Shown here piece after piece: positions 1 to 8,835 of a DNA stretch of 40,746 bases; position 1 is the stretch's first letter; each line of letters opens with the position of its first letter. The DNA lies in the NCBI GenBank assembly GCA_021805985.1, contig JAJZDN010000033.1, forward strand, positions 1 through 40,746, given 5' to 3'. Source of the stretch: Planctomycetota bacterium. GTDB lineage: Bacteria > Planctomycetota > Phycisphaerae > WQYP01. The notes under the pieces were generated by a model. That model did not search any database. It saw only the letters and a program-made list of their open reading frames with translations, and was not told the DNA's origin. The position numbers and the translations under genes were made by a program.

Positions 1-573
1 TTCCGATCTACCATCGGTGGCGATAAACAGGTCGTGAATCATTGCCGTATCCTGGGATTTCAAGATACGATTTATTTTTCCCATCCGGATCCCCGGGCCT
101 ATTTTTCGCACTGCCTGATTACCGGAGCGGTGGATTATATTTATGGTTTTGGCACCGGCCTGTTTGATCATTGCGTGATCCGGAATGTCAATAAGGGGCA
201 TTGGGGAAGCATTACCGCGCCTTCCACGCCGGAAAATCAAAAATTCGGTTTTGTTTTTAGACATTGCCGCCTGACGGGCTTGAAATCTACTCCGGCGGGA
301 AGCGTCTATCTTGGGCGCCCATGGCGGCCGTACGGCAGCACAACGTTTATGGATTGCTACATGGGAAAACAAATCCGTGCGGTCGGGTGGAGCAACTGGA
401 AAAAGCCGAAGCTGGAAAAAACGGCGCGCTTTGCGGAATATCACAGCACTGGCCCCGGCGCGGATGTAAAAGGTCGGGTTACATGGTCAAAGCAATTGAC
501 CCGCACACAGGCAAAAAAACTTACCACTGCAAGGGTGCTTGGATCGGGAAATTGGTGGAAAATCAAACCGTGA
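1..573 (+). CDS. Pectinesterase (CE8), 3' part only
   Basis: The reading frame is open to the left edge, so only the C-terminal part (190 residues) is present. It matches the right-handed beta-helix of pectin methylesterases, which remove methyl groups from homogalacturonan. Visible family motifs are GFQDT (the QD pair), VDYIYG (the family's DFIFG motif holding the catalytic Asp, here with Tyr instead of Phe) and LGRPW (substrate-binding Arg). The protein ends normally after a GNWWKIKP tail. It is followed after only 13 bases by a second pectinesterase, so the two are likely co-transcribed. The signal peptide and start lie outside the window. Confidence 0.9.
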   Translation, partial: FRSTIGGDKQVVNHCRILGFQDTIYFSHPDPRAYFSHCLITGAVDYIYGFGTGLFDHCVIRNVNKGHWGSITAPSTPENQKFGFVFRHCRLTGLKSTPAGSVYLGRPWRPYGSTTFMDCYMGKQIRAVGWSNWKKPKLEKTARFAEYHSTGPGADVKGRVTWSKQLTRTQAKKLTTARVLGSGNWWKIKP

Positions 574-586
574 AAGGATCTATAGG

Positions 587-2833
587 ATGCGTCTAAATAA
601 AATTGTTGCGGCAGGGATTGCGGCACTATTTTCTTGCGGGCTTGTACATGGGGCTGCCGCGGCGAAAATGCTGACCGTTGCAGCCAACGGGAGCGGCCAA
701 TTTAAAACGATTCAGGCGGCCGTGAATTCCGTGCCCAATAACAGCAAGGCACCGGTGATTATTTATATTAAGCCGGGGATATATCGGGGGCTGGTTGTGG
801 TAGGGCGGCATAAGCCGGCCATCACATTCCTCGGCCAGGACGGCAAAACCCGGCAGACGATCGTCACGTATAATCGTAATGCCAACGACAAAGGTCCCAA
901 CGGAAAACCCATTGGCACGTTTTCCACGCAAACGGTATGGATCCGATCCAATAACTTTTCAGCGGCCAATATCTCATTTGTTAATTGCGCCGGCAACACC
1001 GGGCAGGCCCTGGCGATCCGGGTGGATGGCGACCGCGCCATATTTGATCATTGTCGCTTTACCGGTTGGCAGGACACCGTTTTAACCAGCGCCAATCGGC
1101 AATATTTTGAAAACTGTTATATCGCCGGTGCCACCGATTTTATCTTTGGCGGTGGAATCAGTTATTTTGACCATTGCCGAATTCATTGTCTGGGGTATGG
1201 CTTTATCACGGCGGCGCGGACGCCCAAAAACCAGAAATATGGATATGTATTTAATCACTGCAAAATAACCTCTGAAAGCCGCCCGGACCGCGTGGTGCTG
1301 GGCCGGCCCTGGCGGCAATATGCCGATGTCGTGTTCATGCACACATGGATGCCCAAAGCCATTCAACCGCGCGGCTGGATTACCTGGCATCATAACCCGG
1401 TGGATAAGAAGACCACGCGTTATGCCGAATTTGATAATGCCGGACCCGGTTGGACACCCACCCAGCGGGTTCATTGGGCAAGACAATTAACCGCAGCACA
1501 AGCAGCGGATTTCACGGTGCGCGACGTTCTGGGCGGCGCCGACCATTGGAATCCGCAGGCGGTTGTGCAGCGTGTGTTGCTGCCGGAAATCCTCGCAGCC
1601 AGCAGCCCGCGTATTCCACAGCAGACGTTTAATGTGGCCTGGTATCACGCCAAAGCCAATGGCCGAACACTTGATACATTAGCGTTCCAGCGGGCGCTGG
1701 ATATTTGTAGTGAGGATGGTGGGGGCGAGGTGCTTATTCCAGCGGGTAAATACTTATCGGGTGCCTTGAAACTCCACAGCAATACAAATTTGCATCTGGC
1801 AAAAGGTGCAGAGCTTCTTTTCAGCAATAACATGGCGGATTACGAACGTGGCAAATTGGGCTACGGCGGATGTCTGCAGGCCAATAAAGCCCATGACATT
1901 GAAATTACTGGCCGGGGCGTCATTGATGGCCAGGGGCGGCCCTGGTGGAAAATAGCGTGGGCGGAAAAGGCAGCGGACAAAAAGGCCAAAATAAAGCCGG
2001 TTCCCACACCGGTCCCGCTTCACCGCCCACAGTTGATCGTGCTTAATAACTGCCGCCGGGTACTTATTGAAGGTGTCACGCTGGAAAATTCCCCGAGCTT
2101 TCACCTGTTCCCGCAGGAATGCCGAGATGTGGTGATTCGTGGAATTACCATTCTGGCACCGCAAAACTCGCCTAATACCGATGGCATTGATCCATCGGGA
2201 TGGAATTACCTGATCACCGGATGTCATTTTAACGAGGGTGACGATTGCATCGCCATTAAGGCGGCCGGGAAACATGGCTGGATCCATTTATCCTGCGAGA
2301 ACTTTCTTATTACGCACTGCTTATTTGATCATGGCCACGGCATGTCGGTGGGCAGTGTCACTTACGGCGGCCTGCGCAACCTCACGGTGATGGATTGCAC
2401 GTTCAATAAAACCGATGCGGGCATACGCCTGAAGGCCAATCGCCATCGCGGTGGCCCGGTTACTGATCTGGTGTACACCCACCTGACCATGAAGGGCGTT
2501 AAAGTGCCGGTGCAGATTGTCAGCTACTATCTGAAAGTTCCCAAACATCCGCAGCTCGATCGCGCCCAGCCGATCACCGCCACCACGCCGATCTGGCGAC
2601 ATATTTATATTCATGATGTTACGGCGACGGCGGGAAAAGTGGCCGGCATGATTGCGGGTTTGCCGGAAAAGCGGATCGCCGATGTGCTATTTAAAAATGT
2701 GCATATCCGTGCGCATGATGGCATGAAAATCGTCAATGCCAATGGCGTAAAATTCGTTGACAGCACTATTCGTGCAGCGCACGGCCCGACGTTTATCATC
2801 CATGATGCGCAGGTGCAGGGGATTAAAAAATAA
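587..2833 (+). CDS. Secreted pectin methylesterase-polygalacturonase fusion (CE8-GH28)
   Basis: The 748-residue protein joins two pectin-degrading beta-helix enzymes. Residues about 1-26 are a signal peptide (MRLNK, hydrophobic stretch, GAAAA). Residues about 27-325 are a pectin methylesterase with GWQDT, DFIFGGG (catalytic Asp near 183) and LGRPW (near 238). Residues about 345-748 are a GH28 polygalacturonase with NTDGIDP (near 529), GDDCIAIK (near 552), GHGMSVGS (near 583) and RLKAN (near 614), which are the four canonical GH28 catalytic motifs. I chose ATG 587 because an in-frame upstream ATG (539) lies inside the previous gene and adds 16 charged residues before the signal peptide. De-esterification and chain cleavage in one polypeptide would process pectin sequentially. 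Both active sites look intact. Confidence 0.93.
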   Translation: MRLNKIVAAGIAALFSCGLVHGAAAAKMLTVAANGSGQFKTIQAAVNSVPNNSKAPVIIYIKPGIYRGLVVVGRHKPAITFLGQDGKTRQTIVTYNRNANDKGPNGKPIGTFSTQTVWIRSNNFSAANISFVNCAGNTGQALAIRVDGDRAIFDHCRFTGWQDTVLTSANRQYFENCYIAGATDFIFGGGISYFDHCRIHCLGYGFITAARTPKNQKYGYVFNHCKITSESRPDRVVLGRPWRQYADVVFMHTWMPKAIQPRGWITWHHNPVDKKTTRYAEFDNAGPGWTPTQRVHWARQLTAAQAADFTVRDVLGGADHWNPQAVVQRVLLPEILAASSPRIPQQTFNVAWYHAKANGRTLDTLAFQRALDICSEDGGGEVLIPAGKYLSGALKLHSNTNLHLAKGAELLFSNNMADYERGKLGYGGCLQANKAHDIEITGRGVIDGQGRPWWKIAWAEKAADKKAKIKPVPTPVPLHRPQLIVLNNCRRVLIEGVTLENSPSFHLFPQECRDVVIRGITILAPQNSPNTDGIDPSGWNYLITGCHFNEGDDCIAIKAAGKHGWIHLSCENFLITHCLFDHGHGMSVGSVTYGGLRNLTVMDCTFNKTDAGIRLKANRHRGGPVTDLVYTHLTMKGVKVPVQIVSYYLKVPKHPQLDRAQPITATTPIWRHIYIHDVTATAGKVAGMIAGLPEKRIADVLFKNVHIRAHDGMKIVNANGVKFVDSTIRAAHGPTFIIHDAQVQGIKK

Positions 2834-2941
2834 ACGTAGATCCCTGTGACGGGCTGAAGCGATTCATATCATCAAGCAGCGTTCCGCCACCAGCTCAACG
2901 CTGCCGCATTGAGCTAAGGCATTTCGCGGTGAAAGATGGGT

Positions 2942-4210
2942 TTAATTTCCTTCGAATGGCGGGGATTTGGCTTCGTCAATATCGCTGCTGCCGGCGGGGC
3001 CGGCCAGTACGATAGCATTTTTACCAATGGATTTAGCACGCATGAGTTCCTGATCAGCGACAGCCAGAAGGTCCGTGAGATTCTGCGCATCCCAGGGGAA
3101 TGTGGCCAAGCCGCCACTAATGCTTAATTTTCCGGAAATGGGTCCGCCTTCGGCATTCCACGGATGTTCGGCCACGGCTTTGCGGAATCGCTGGGCAATA
3201 TTTAACACGGTCCGCGGGTGCTGTGAGTCCGGCTGCCGGGGGCCCCCTTCGTCCCAGAACACCACGGCAAATTCATCTCCACCTACGCGTGCCACCATAT
3301 CCCGGTTACGGGTGCAGTGGCGCAACAGGCGGATAACCTCGCGGATAATGGCATCGCCGGCGGCGTGGCCAAACTGATCGTTGTATTGCTTGAAATCATC
3401 AATATCAAATAACAGAATCGTCACGCAGAAGCGGTCACGCCGGGCGCGATTCAGCAGGTGCGGGACGTTTTCCATAAAATACCGTCGATTGTACGCACCG
3501 GATAACTCATCGGTATCCGCCAGGCGACGGAGATTTTTGAAATTACGGTTTAATACCAGCATAGCTGTCAGCCAGGCTGCTGATTGCTGAAGCTGATCGG
3601 TAATCCGCGTACTTTTAGCGGCACCCTCCAATATCAGCGTACCAAAATGAACGCCTCGATGTTGTAAAGTGGCTGAGGCCTTTTCCGCCGCTACGGGGAA
3701 TAGTTGGGCCGGCTCGGAACCGGGCGGTTCAATTTTCAAATATCCCGGCCAGCGAAAATTGTTTTGCAAAATTTCCAGTGCGACAGTTTGAACATCCCGG
3801 TGCCCCGTTTGCATTTCCTGCGTGAGGGTGATCTGGGCCTGCATGGGAATTTTTAACGTAGCGGACGCTGCGGCTGCCGTACTGGCTTGCTCTTGATCGG
3901 CTAAAATATCCGCAAGCGGTTCGGTCGCGGCGCTGGCGTTTTCTGTGGTCTTATCCCCTGGTGTTGATGAGGTGGATTTGCCGTCACGCTTAATTGGCTT
4001 TACACCGCGTGCCGGCGCGACATGCGGCACTGGCCGAAATATCTCAAATGCGGGCCGGGGAGGGCTTCCTCCAGGCACCGACGGGTCCATTGGGTTTAAA
4101 CCAGGCACTGCACACCTCTCTCTCGCAGGCTCTTGGACAAGACGTGGTCTTACGAGGCTGTTATCTTCAACCTCGGACGCCTCCTTGCGTAACTCGCCAG
4201 AAACACTCAT
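2942..4210 (-). CDS. Diguanylate cyclase (GGDEF), soluble
   Basis: The 422-residue protein ends in a GGDEF domain (about residues 238-410) that makes cyclic di-GMP from two GTP. VGGDEFAVV near residue 310 is the intact active site, and RNRD five residues upstream is an intact RxxD inhibitory site, so product inhibition is expected. DTDELSGAYNRRYF is the usual domain opening. The first about 120 residues are Pro/Ala/Thr-rich and probably disordered. Residues about 130-230 may be a small degenerate sensory (GAF-like) domain; that is inference. There is no membrane segment or signal peptide. The gene converges on the pectinase gene (108-base gap). Confidence 0.9.
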   Translation of the reverse strand: MSVSGELRKEASEVEDNSLVRPRLVQEPARERCAVPGLNPMDPSVPGGSPPRPAFEIFRPVPHVAPARGVKPIKRDGKSTSSTPGDKTTENASAATEPLADILADQEQASTAAAASATLKIPMQAQITLTQEMQTGHRDVQTVALEILQNNFRWPGYLKIEPPGSEPAQLFPVAAEKASATLQHRGVHFGTLILEGAAKSTRITDQLQQSAAWLTAMLVLNRNFKNLRRLADTDELSGAYNRRYFMENVPHLLNRARRDRFCVTILLFDIDDFKQYNDQFGHAAGDAIIREVIRLLRHCTRNRDMVARVGGDEFAVVFWDEGGPRQPDSQHPRTVLNIAQRFRKAVAEHPWNAEGGPISGKLSISGGLATFPWDAQNLTDLLAVADQELMRAKSIGKNAIVLAGPAGSSDIDEAKSPPFEGN

Positions 4211-4513
4211 TTGCCATCAGCCTGACGACAGTTCCACGACACCGGCCGGCTCTATAAGCCCGCGTTGGTGCCATTCACAAGAGCCTTCCGCCCTGAGCCT
4301 TACACCCAGCCCAAGCGTCGAAAAACCCTTCCTTCGGCCATCCTCCATTGACAGGGGCGAATCAGGATTCTTCCCGGCAAGGTCTTTTTGGCACACCGTA
4401 CCGGAATTCCACTGTCAACATCCATACTTACTCTAAGCTAAAGCGGTTCACAACGCAAAACTATTTCCTGCATTTATGCATTTTAACCGTTTATGAGACT
4501 TTTCATGCCTATA
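4211..4513. other. Intergenic stretch upstream of the GGDEF gene
   Basis: Together with the terminator and its flank up to 4618 this is about 400 bases without a convincing gene. Open frames on the plus strand here are low-complexity shadows that run in from the GGDEF gene. The promoter of the GGDEF gene should lie here on the minus strand, but I see no strong -35/-10 pair. Confidence 0.5.
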
Positions 4514-4563
4514 AAAATGGCACCGGCGGTAATGTTGGGCCTTCTTCCAACAATCCGCCGGTG
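4514..4563 (-). terminator. Intrinsic terminator of the DUF1444-like gene
   Basis: A two-part stem, CACCGGCGG with CCGCCGGTG (outer) and TGTTGG with CCAACA (inner), spans 4521-4563. Read on the minus strand it is followed by CCATTTTTAT. It lies 56 bases after the stop codon at 4619, where a rho-independent terminator for that gene is expected. Confidence 0.85.
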
Positions 4564-4618
4564 TCTTGGGGAGGGAGCCTTCCGTTGTTGTTACTCGACG
4601 GTTGGCTGCCGAGGGTTG

Positions 4619-5941
4619 TTACTCTTGATGATCCTCCTTTTCAGAACCATAGGTATCCCCGACGACGCCATCAGGGGTAATGAGAAATAATTTGTCGCTT
4701 AATGGATTAGCGGATTTGGTGTAACGCACTTCCACCTGATGGCGGAACCATTTGAGCGTTTCTTCATCATCACAGGAAAATGCCAGCAGCACATCGCGGT
4801 CCGGAGCGGCCATGTAGAAGTTCTTTCCCAGATGGGGCCGCAGATGCTTCTGCACCAGTGGCAGCATAATACGGGCGGCGTTAAGCGGATGGTCCAGGGG
4901 GAAACTGAAAAGCGTATAGTTATCGCACCGGCCTCCGGTCATATTGAGTTCGCGCGTGTCGCGAAGGATATTGCCCATGGCATGTTCTTGCAGGGTTTCC
5001 TGATCCACTCCCCAGAGGCGGCAATCTTCCATGCTTACCAGCGTGGTACGTGATTTAACCTGATACCCAATGATTAAATCATTGATCCATTCTTCAAGCA
5101 TGATCGAAGCAGGAAGCTTGGCAGCCAAAGTACGCGGTAACAGAACCGGAAATATTTCACTGCGCACCAGGGACCAGGCGTCATCGGCTTGCGGACTATC
5201 TTGTTCCGGATCCTGTACCATCAACTCGTCAAAAAAGCGTTTGACATTTTCCGCCAGGTGTTCCGGTTGCTCCATAAAGGTGTGATGCAGCGGCGAAACC
5301 CGAATGCGCATTCCGCCGACGCTGATCGTTTCATCATCTACCGGAGCCACCGCCGCAGCGGGCGTAATATCTTTCGCAAGATCCACCACCGCCTGGATAA
5401 ACGGACTTTTAAGCGTGTCACGCACACCCACGCGCACCGCCGCGATGATGCCATCTTCCACGGGTTTAAGGAAATTCACCGCCTTATTCGATCCGCGGCA
5501 GGATGCGAAGATCACATCCTGTCCATGAAATACAGCCCAGAAGCGCGTGCCGGTGGCGGCTTGTTTCTTCATAAGTCTCTGCGCCAGGCCCCGCACCATT
5601 CCCCGGCAATCAGCACCCTGGGCTGTGCAGGTCACGTGGTGCATGCCCAGCACCAGTTTGGGAGATTCCGTGATCCGCATATTTTTATAGCGTCCCAGCC
5701 ACTGTTTGAATCGCGCCAACGCCTGACGCGGATTCACCGGTGCTAACGATGGGGTATTTTGTCCGCCGGAACGATCAGATCCCTCTGCCTGATCGTTTCC
5801 GGCGGTCATTTGCAATTCCATTTGAATACTCTCGGCCGGATCGTGAATCAGCAGATGGCCGTCATCACGTTGCACGGCGGTGAAATCATTAGGAATTTCC
5901 ACCGCGTAGCCGTCACCGGAAACTGTCTTCCAACCTCGCAT
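4619..5941 (-). CDS. DUF1444-like cytoplasmic protein of unknown function
   Basis: A 440-residue protein with no signal peptide or membrane helix. The C-terminal part (about residues 290-425) resembles the DUF1444 (YtpQ-like) family: a segment ending in LWGVDQETLQEHAMGNI, then a region with ARIMLPLV and a PDRDVLLAF motif. The N-terminus (GYAVEIPNDFTAVQRDDGHL) looks like a small beta domain for which I have no firm name. The family's molecular function is unknown. ATG 5941 is supported by TTGGAGG seven bases upstream. It is divergent from xseA and has its own terminator, so it is probably monocistronic. The DUF1444 match is from memory of the motif pattern. Confidence 0.75.
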   Translation of the reverse strand: MRGWKTVSGDGYAVEIPNDFTAVQRDDGHLLIHDPAESIQMELQMTAGNDQAEGSDRSGGQNTPSLAPVNPRQALARFKQWLGRYKNMRITESPKLVLGMHHVTCTAQGADCRGMVRGLAQRLMKKQAATGTRFWAVFHGQDVIFASCRGSNKAVNFLKPVEDGIIAAVRVGVRDTLKSPFIQAVVDLAKDITPAAAVAPVDDETISVGGMRIRVSPLHHTFMEQPEHLAENVKRFFDELMVQDPEQDSPQADDAWSLVRSEIFPVLLPRTLAAKLPASIMLEEWINDLIIGYQVKSRTTLVSMEDCRLWGVDQETLQEHAMGNILRDTRELNMTGGRCDNYTLFSFPLDHPLNAARIMLPLVQKHLRPHLGKNFYMAAPDRDVLLAFSCDDEETLKWFRHQVEVRYTKSANPLSDKLFLITPDGVVGDTYGSEKEDHQE

Positions 5942-6264
5942 GGGAAAACCTCCAAAGAGCCGCGGGTAGGGGCAAAGTTCCTCACGCTGGAGCTACAACG
6001 CCAGACCATGAAGAAGCCGCCCCGCGGCCGGATTAAATTTTTCAACTCTACGTTCTTCGATGCGGTTCTGTGATATGGCAAAACCGCCGAAACCAAAATG
6101 TTAATACTTCTATCGAACCGCCCGGGGCAAAACGTTAACACAAAAATGAGAGAAAAAATTTCTGGGACGTGAAGGCTTTCTTCTGCATCTGCCCCCCGTG
6201 CCCCGGGCGCTCGGACAGACCGGTAAAATCGCTTATGATGCAGGCTGTATTGGAGAAACCGGTC
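5942..6264. other. Divergent intergenic region (DUF1444-like gene / xseA)
   Basis: About 320 bases between divergent genes, which must contain both promoters. It has an AT-rich centre around 6090-6165. Short frames on both strands here lack family similarity. I could not identify a consensus promoter with confidence. Confidence 0.5.
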
Positions 6265-7980
6265 ATGAGCGGCGGATTATTTCAAGAGCCTTTATTTGAT
6301 ACACCCGATAAAACCCGCAGCAAACGCGCTGGCGCGGCCCAGCGGTCCGACACTTCCCAGAGGGCCAGTAAGATGAAGCCCGCAGCCGAGAACAGCCGCG
6401 CGTCCGCCCAGCCTGATCAGCCGGAACATGCTGCCTCTTCTGACGCACCTGTGGCTGATAATACCGCCGGGCCGCTAGCGGTCCCACCCAGTAAAGTGTC
6501 GGGCGCCTCGGGAGCCGCGGGCGTGTCAGGCGGGCCGGGCGGGCCGACTCCGGTGCGATCAGTTAGTGAGGTCAATGTTCTGATCTCCCGTGCGCTTCAG
6601 GCGCAGTTGCCGCCGGGGCTGCGCGTGCGCGGTGAAATATCCAACTTTAATATTTACAGCAAAGGGCACGCTTTTTTCAAACTTAAAGATCAGCGATCTG
6701 AACTGCCTTGCATGATGTGGCGCAATGATCTCGAAAAGCTCCGATTTACTCCCGCCGACGGCCTGGCAGTCATCGCGGAGGGGGAGGTGAAACTTTATGA
6801 AGCGCAGGGGCGATTGCAGTTATATGTCAGTTCCCTTATTCCGCAGGGGGCCGGCGAACTGGAGTTGGCATTTCGGCAACTCTGTGACAAGTTGCGGGCG
6901 GAAGGCTTGTTTGATGCCGCCCGCAAGCGGCCTATTCCTCCGGTGCCGCTACATATTGTTGTCATCACCAGCGCCGCGGGCGATGTATTTGATGACGTAT
7001 TAACAACTGCGTACCGGCGCTTTCCTGATATGCATATCATGTTGTTCCCGGTTCAGGTGCAAGGGGCGTCGGCGGCGGGGGCGGTGGTACGGGCCATTGA
7101 ATTGGTTAATCAGCACGCTCTGGCCATCGGGGGGGTCGATGTCATTCTGCTGGTGCGGGGAGGCGGCTCGTTGGAGGATTTATGGGCCTTCAATGAGGAG
7201 TCTGTGGCCCGGGCGATTGTGGATAGCGCTATTCCCATAGCCACGGGCATCGGCCACGAGCCGGATATTACTATTGCGGACCTTGTGGCGGATTTGCGCG
7301 GCCCCACGCCCACGGGAGTGGCGGCGCTGGTGGTTCCAGAAAAGGCGGCCTTGGAGAATGACGTGGCGGCGCTGGCGGATTTGTTGAAGCGTGAATTGAC
7401 CACGCGCTGCCGGGAAGGCCAGCACGTTCTGGCACATCAGCGGGCGGAATTGACGCAAGCCATTTCGCTAAGCGTACGCGACGCTGTGCGAACCATTGAG
7501 CTTGCGGGTCGACAGATTGCCGCGATCGAACCGCGGCATGCCATCGCTCAAGGCTGGCGGCGGCTGGAAAATGCGACGCAACAACTGCGGCAGCGCGGGG
7601 TGGAATTCACCCGCCACGGTCGCGATCGCCTGGCGGAAAACGTGGCAGATTTACAGCGTTATGGCCCGCAGAGCCGGCACGCGAAATATCGGGCGGTACT
7701 GTCAGGTTTCGACACGCACCTCGCTTCGGCCATGCGCCATAAGCAGCAGTTCAGCGGGCAACGGCTGGCGGATTTGGAAAAACAGTTGAAGCTGGCCGGG
7801 CCGTTACAGGTGTTGAACCGCGGCTTTACCATCACCACTGACCAGCGTGGCCGGATTGTAAAAAGTGCCGGGCAGGTTATGCCGGGGGAACAGGTCGCCA
7901 CGCGCACCGCCGACGGCACGTTTGGTTCGATAGTCGCGGAGGGAATCGTTGCGGACGGAATGTCGTCGGACGGAACTTGA
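6265..7980 (+). CDS. xseA: Exodeoxyribonuclease VII large subunit
   Basis: Large subunit of the single-strand exonuclease that chops long ssDNA into acid-soluble oligonucleotides. The OB-fold domain starts at SVSEVNVLISRALQ and continues through VRGEISNF and GHAFFKLKD; the catalytic domain shows PVPLHIVVITSAAGDVFDD, a RGGGSLEDLWAFN motif and a GIGHEPDITIADLVAD motif; the C-terminal coiled coil and a LNRGFTIT motif follow. ATG 6265 is preceded by TTGGAGA at suitable distance, whereas the in-frame ATGs at 6235 and 6238 and the longer frame from 6169 lack one. Even so, the protein (571 residues) has about 95 residues of Ser/Ala/Pro/Gly-rich disorder before the OB fold. No xseB is in the window. 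Confidence 0.95.
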   Translation: MSGGLFQEPLFDTPDKTRSKRAGAAQRSDTSQRASKMKPAAENSRASAQPDQPEHAASSDAPVADNTAGPLAVPPSKVSGASGAAGVSGGPGGPTPVRSVSEVNVLISRALQAQLPPGLRVRGEISNFNIYSKGHAFFKLKDQRSELPCMMWRNDLEKLRFTPADGLAVIAEGEVKLYEAQGRLQLYVSSLIPQGAGELELAFRQLCDKLRAEGLFDAARKRPIPPVPLHIVVITSAAGDVFDDVLTTAYRRFPDMHIMLFPVQVQGASAAGAVVRAIELVNQHALAIGGVDVILLVRGGGSLEDLWAFNEESVARAIVDSAIPIATGIGHEPDITIADLVADLRGPTPTGVAALVVPEKAALENDVAALADLLKRELTTRCREGQHVLAHQRAELTQAISLSVRDAVRTIELAGRQIAAIEPRHAIAQGWRRLENATQQLRQRGVEFTRHGRDRLAENVADLQRYGPQSRHAKYRAVLSGFDTHLASAMRHKQQFSGQRLADLEKQLKLAGPLQVLNRGFTITTDQRGRIVKSAGQVMPGEQVATRTADGTFGSIVAEGIVADGMSSDGT

Positions 7981-8048
7981 CGGAATCTCATCCTGCCCGG
8001 TATGCTGCCGGAGCGAACTGATCTTTTTCTCGTATGCGAGGATGCCCC

Positions 8049-8561
8049 ATGCAATGTCCAATGTGCCAGCAAGCCCTGCGCGGCCTTGATTATCAGGGAG
8101 TTCACATCGAAACCTGTCCCGCCTGCGGAGGCGACTGGCTGGATGCCGGTGAACTGGGCAACATTGTCGAGGCTCGCCAGACCCGTTTTACGCAACAGGA
8201 ATGTGTGGCCGTGGCGCAGGCCGCGACGATCAAGGGTGTCAAACTAAACACGCTGGACCGGCATTTAACATGTCCCAAGTGTGGCGGCACGACCCACCCG
8301 GTGAACTATGGCGATGACAGCGGGTTGATCATTGACCAATGCGCCCAGTGCAGCGGTGTATGGCTGGCGGCCGGCGAACTGGACAAAATCGACGAATTGG
8401 TGCACGGCTGGGATGATGAATTGCCTGATGACCTGGCGAAATACGGCCCCCGGCTCCGGCAAGTCGCCGCCGAGGTCAATCAGGACGAGATGGTTCATAT
8501 TACCCATATCCGCCTGATTGACAGCCTGATCAACCACGTCTTGGATTTTTTCGGCGACTAG
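8049..8561 (+). CDS. Double TFIIB-type zinc-ribbon protein
   Basis: A 170-residue protein with two copies of the zf-TFIIB zinc ribbon common in small bacterial proteins of unknown role. The first has CPMC (residues 3-6) and CPACGGDWLDAGEL; the second has CPKCGG and CAQCSGVWLAAGEL. Each ribbon binds one zinc through four cysteines. The C-terminal 60 residues are acidic and helical, ending LINHVLDFFGD. ATG 8049 is chosen over ATG 8034 because GAGGA lies six to seven bases before it and the protein then starts directly at the first zinc motif. It follows xseA by 68 bases on the same strand. Confidence 0.85.
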   Translation: MQCPMCQQALRGLDYQGVHIETCPACGGDWLDAGELGNIVEARQTRFTQQECVAVAQAATIKGVKLNTLDRHLTCPKCGGTTHPVNYGDDSGLIIDQCAQCSGVWLAAGELDKIDELVHGWDDELPDDLAKYGPRLRQVAAEVNQDEMVHITHIRLIDSLINHVLDFFGD

Positions 8562-8682
8562 TCACTGGCCACGGAAGCCGTCTTGCGTTGCTTCGACATC
8601 GTACAAAAGCTTGCATTCTGTGGGCTTATTAAGTGTCGCTGTATTATCCGTCTTTACGAATATAGAAAAAATAAAATTTCCC

Positions 8683-8711
8683 TTGACATGTTCTTCATAC
8701 ATGTCTATACT
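8683..8711 (+). promoter_or_regulatory. Strong sigma-70-type promoter with an inverted repeat in the spacer
   Basis: TTGACA (8683-8688), a 17-base spacer and TATACT (8706-8711) form a near-consensus promoter preceded by an A/T-rich tract. The spacer region contains GACATGT-N7-ACATGTC (8685-8705), which would let a repressor occupy the promoter. It should drive a transcript with a leader of about 240 bases ahead of the PEP-CTERM gene at 8960. Confidence 0.85.
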
Positions 8712-8717
8712 CACCGT

Positions 8718-8774
8718 TATGAATCTGTTTCATAAACCGTTATCAATATGACGGCCTTCCATGAAACCGGTTCA
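8718..8774 (+). promoter_or_regulatory. Pair of TGAA-N5-TTCA operator-like palindromes
   Basis: TGAATCTGTTTCA (8720-8732, inside the longer TATGAA-N5-TTCATA palindrome) and TGAAACCGGTTCA (8762-8774) share the form TGAA-N5-TTCA. Their centres are 42 bases apart, about four helical turns, just downstream of the promoter. The second, with a central CCGG, resembles LacI-family operators. The LacI-type regulator at 12872 is a candidate binder; this is inference. Confidence 0.55.
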
Positions 8775-8835
8775 GATGAACAATTTTCGTGAAGTCACCA
8801 GCGTTGCGGGCCCGCAGATCAAAATCCGCAAATGA
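8761..8835 (+). CDS. Possible 24-residue leader peptide
   Basis: An ATG frame begins with MKPVQMNNFREV and stops at TGA 8833-8835, within the leader of the PEP-CTERM gene. Its stop overlaps the 3' half of the leader stem. I see no clear Shine-Dalgarno sequence, so translation is uncertain. If translated, ribosomes would cover the base of the leader structure. Confidence 0.2.
   Translation: MKPVQMNNFREVTSVAGPQIKIRK

Noticed and set aside
1-1560. The two adjacent pectinesterase reading frames as one frameshifted gene
   Set aside because: The first ends with a complete C-terminus and the second begins with its own signal peptide and a full catalytic domain, so they are tandem genes.
3945-4436. 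Open frame of 163 codons on the plus strand opposite the GGDEF gene start
   Set aside because: Composition is Ser/Pro/Arg low complexity, it overlaps the well-supported minus-strand gene, and no ribosome site or family motif is seen.
5189-5746. Open frame of 185 codons opposite the DUF1444-like gene
   Set aside because: Shadow frame with Arg/His-rich composition; the minus-strand gene has a ribosome site and a terminator.
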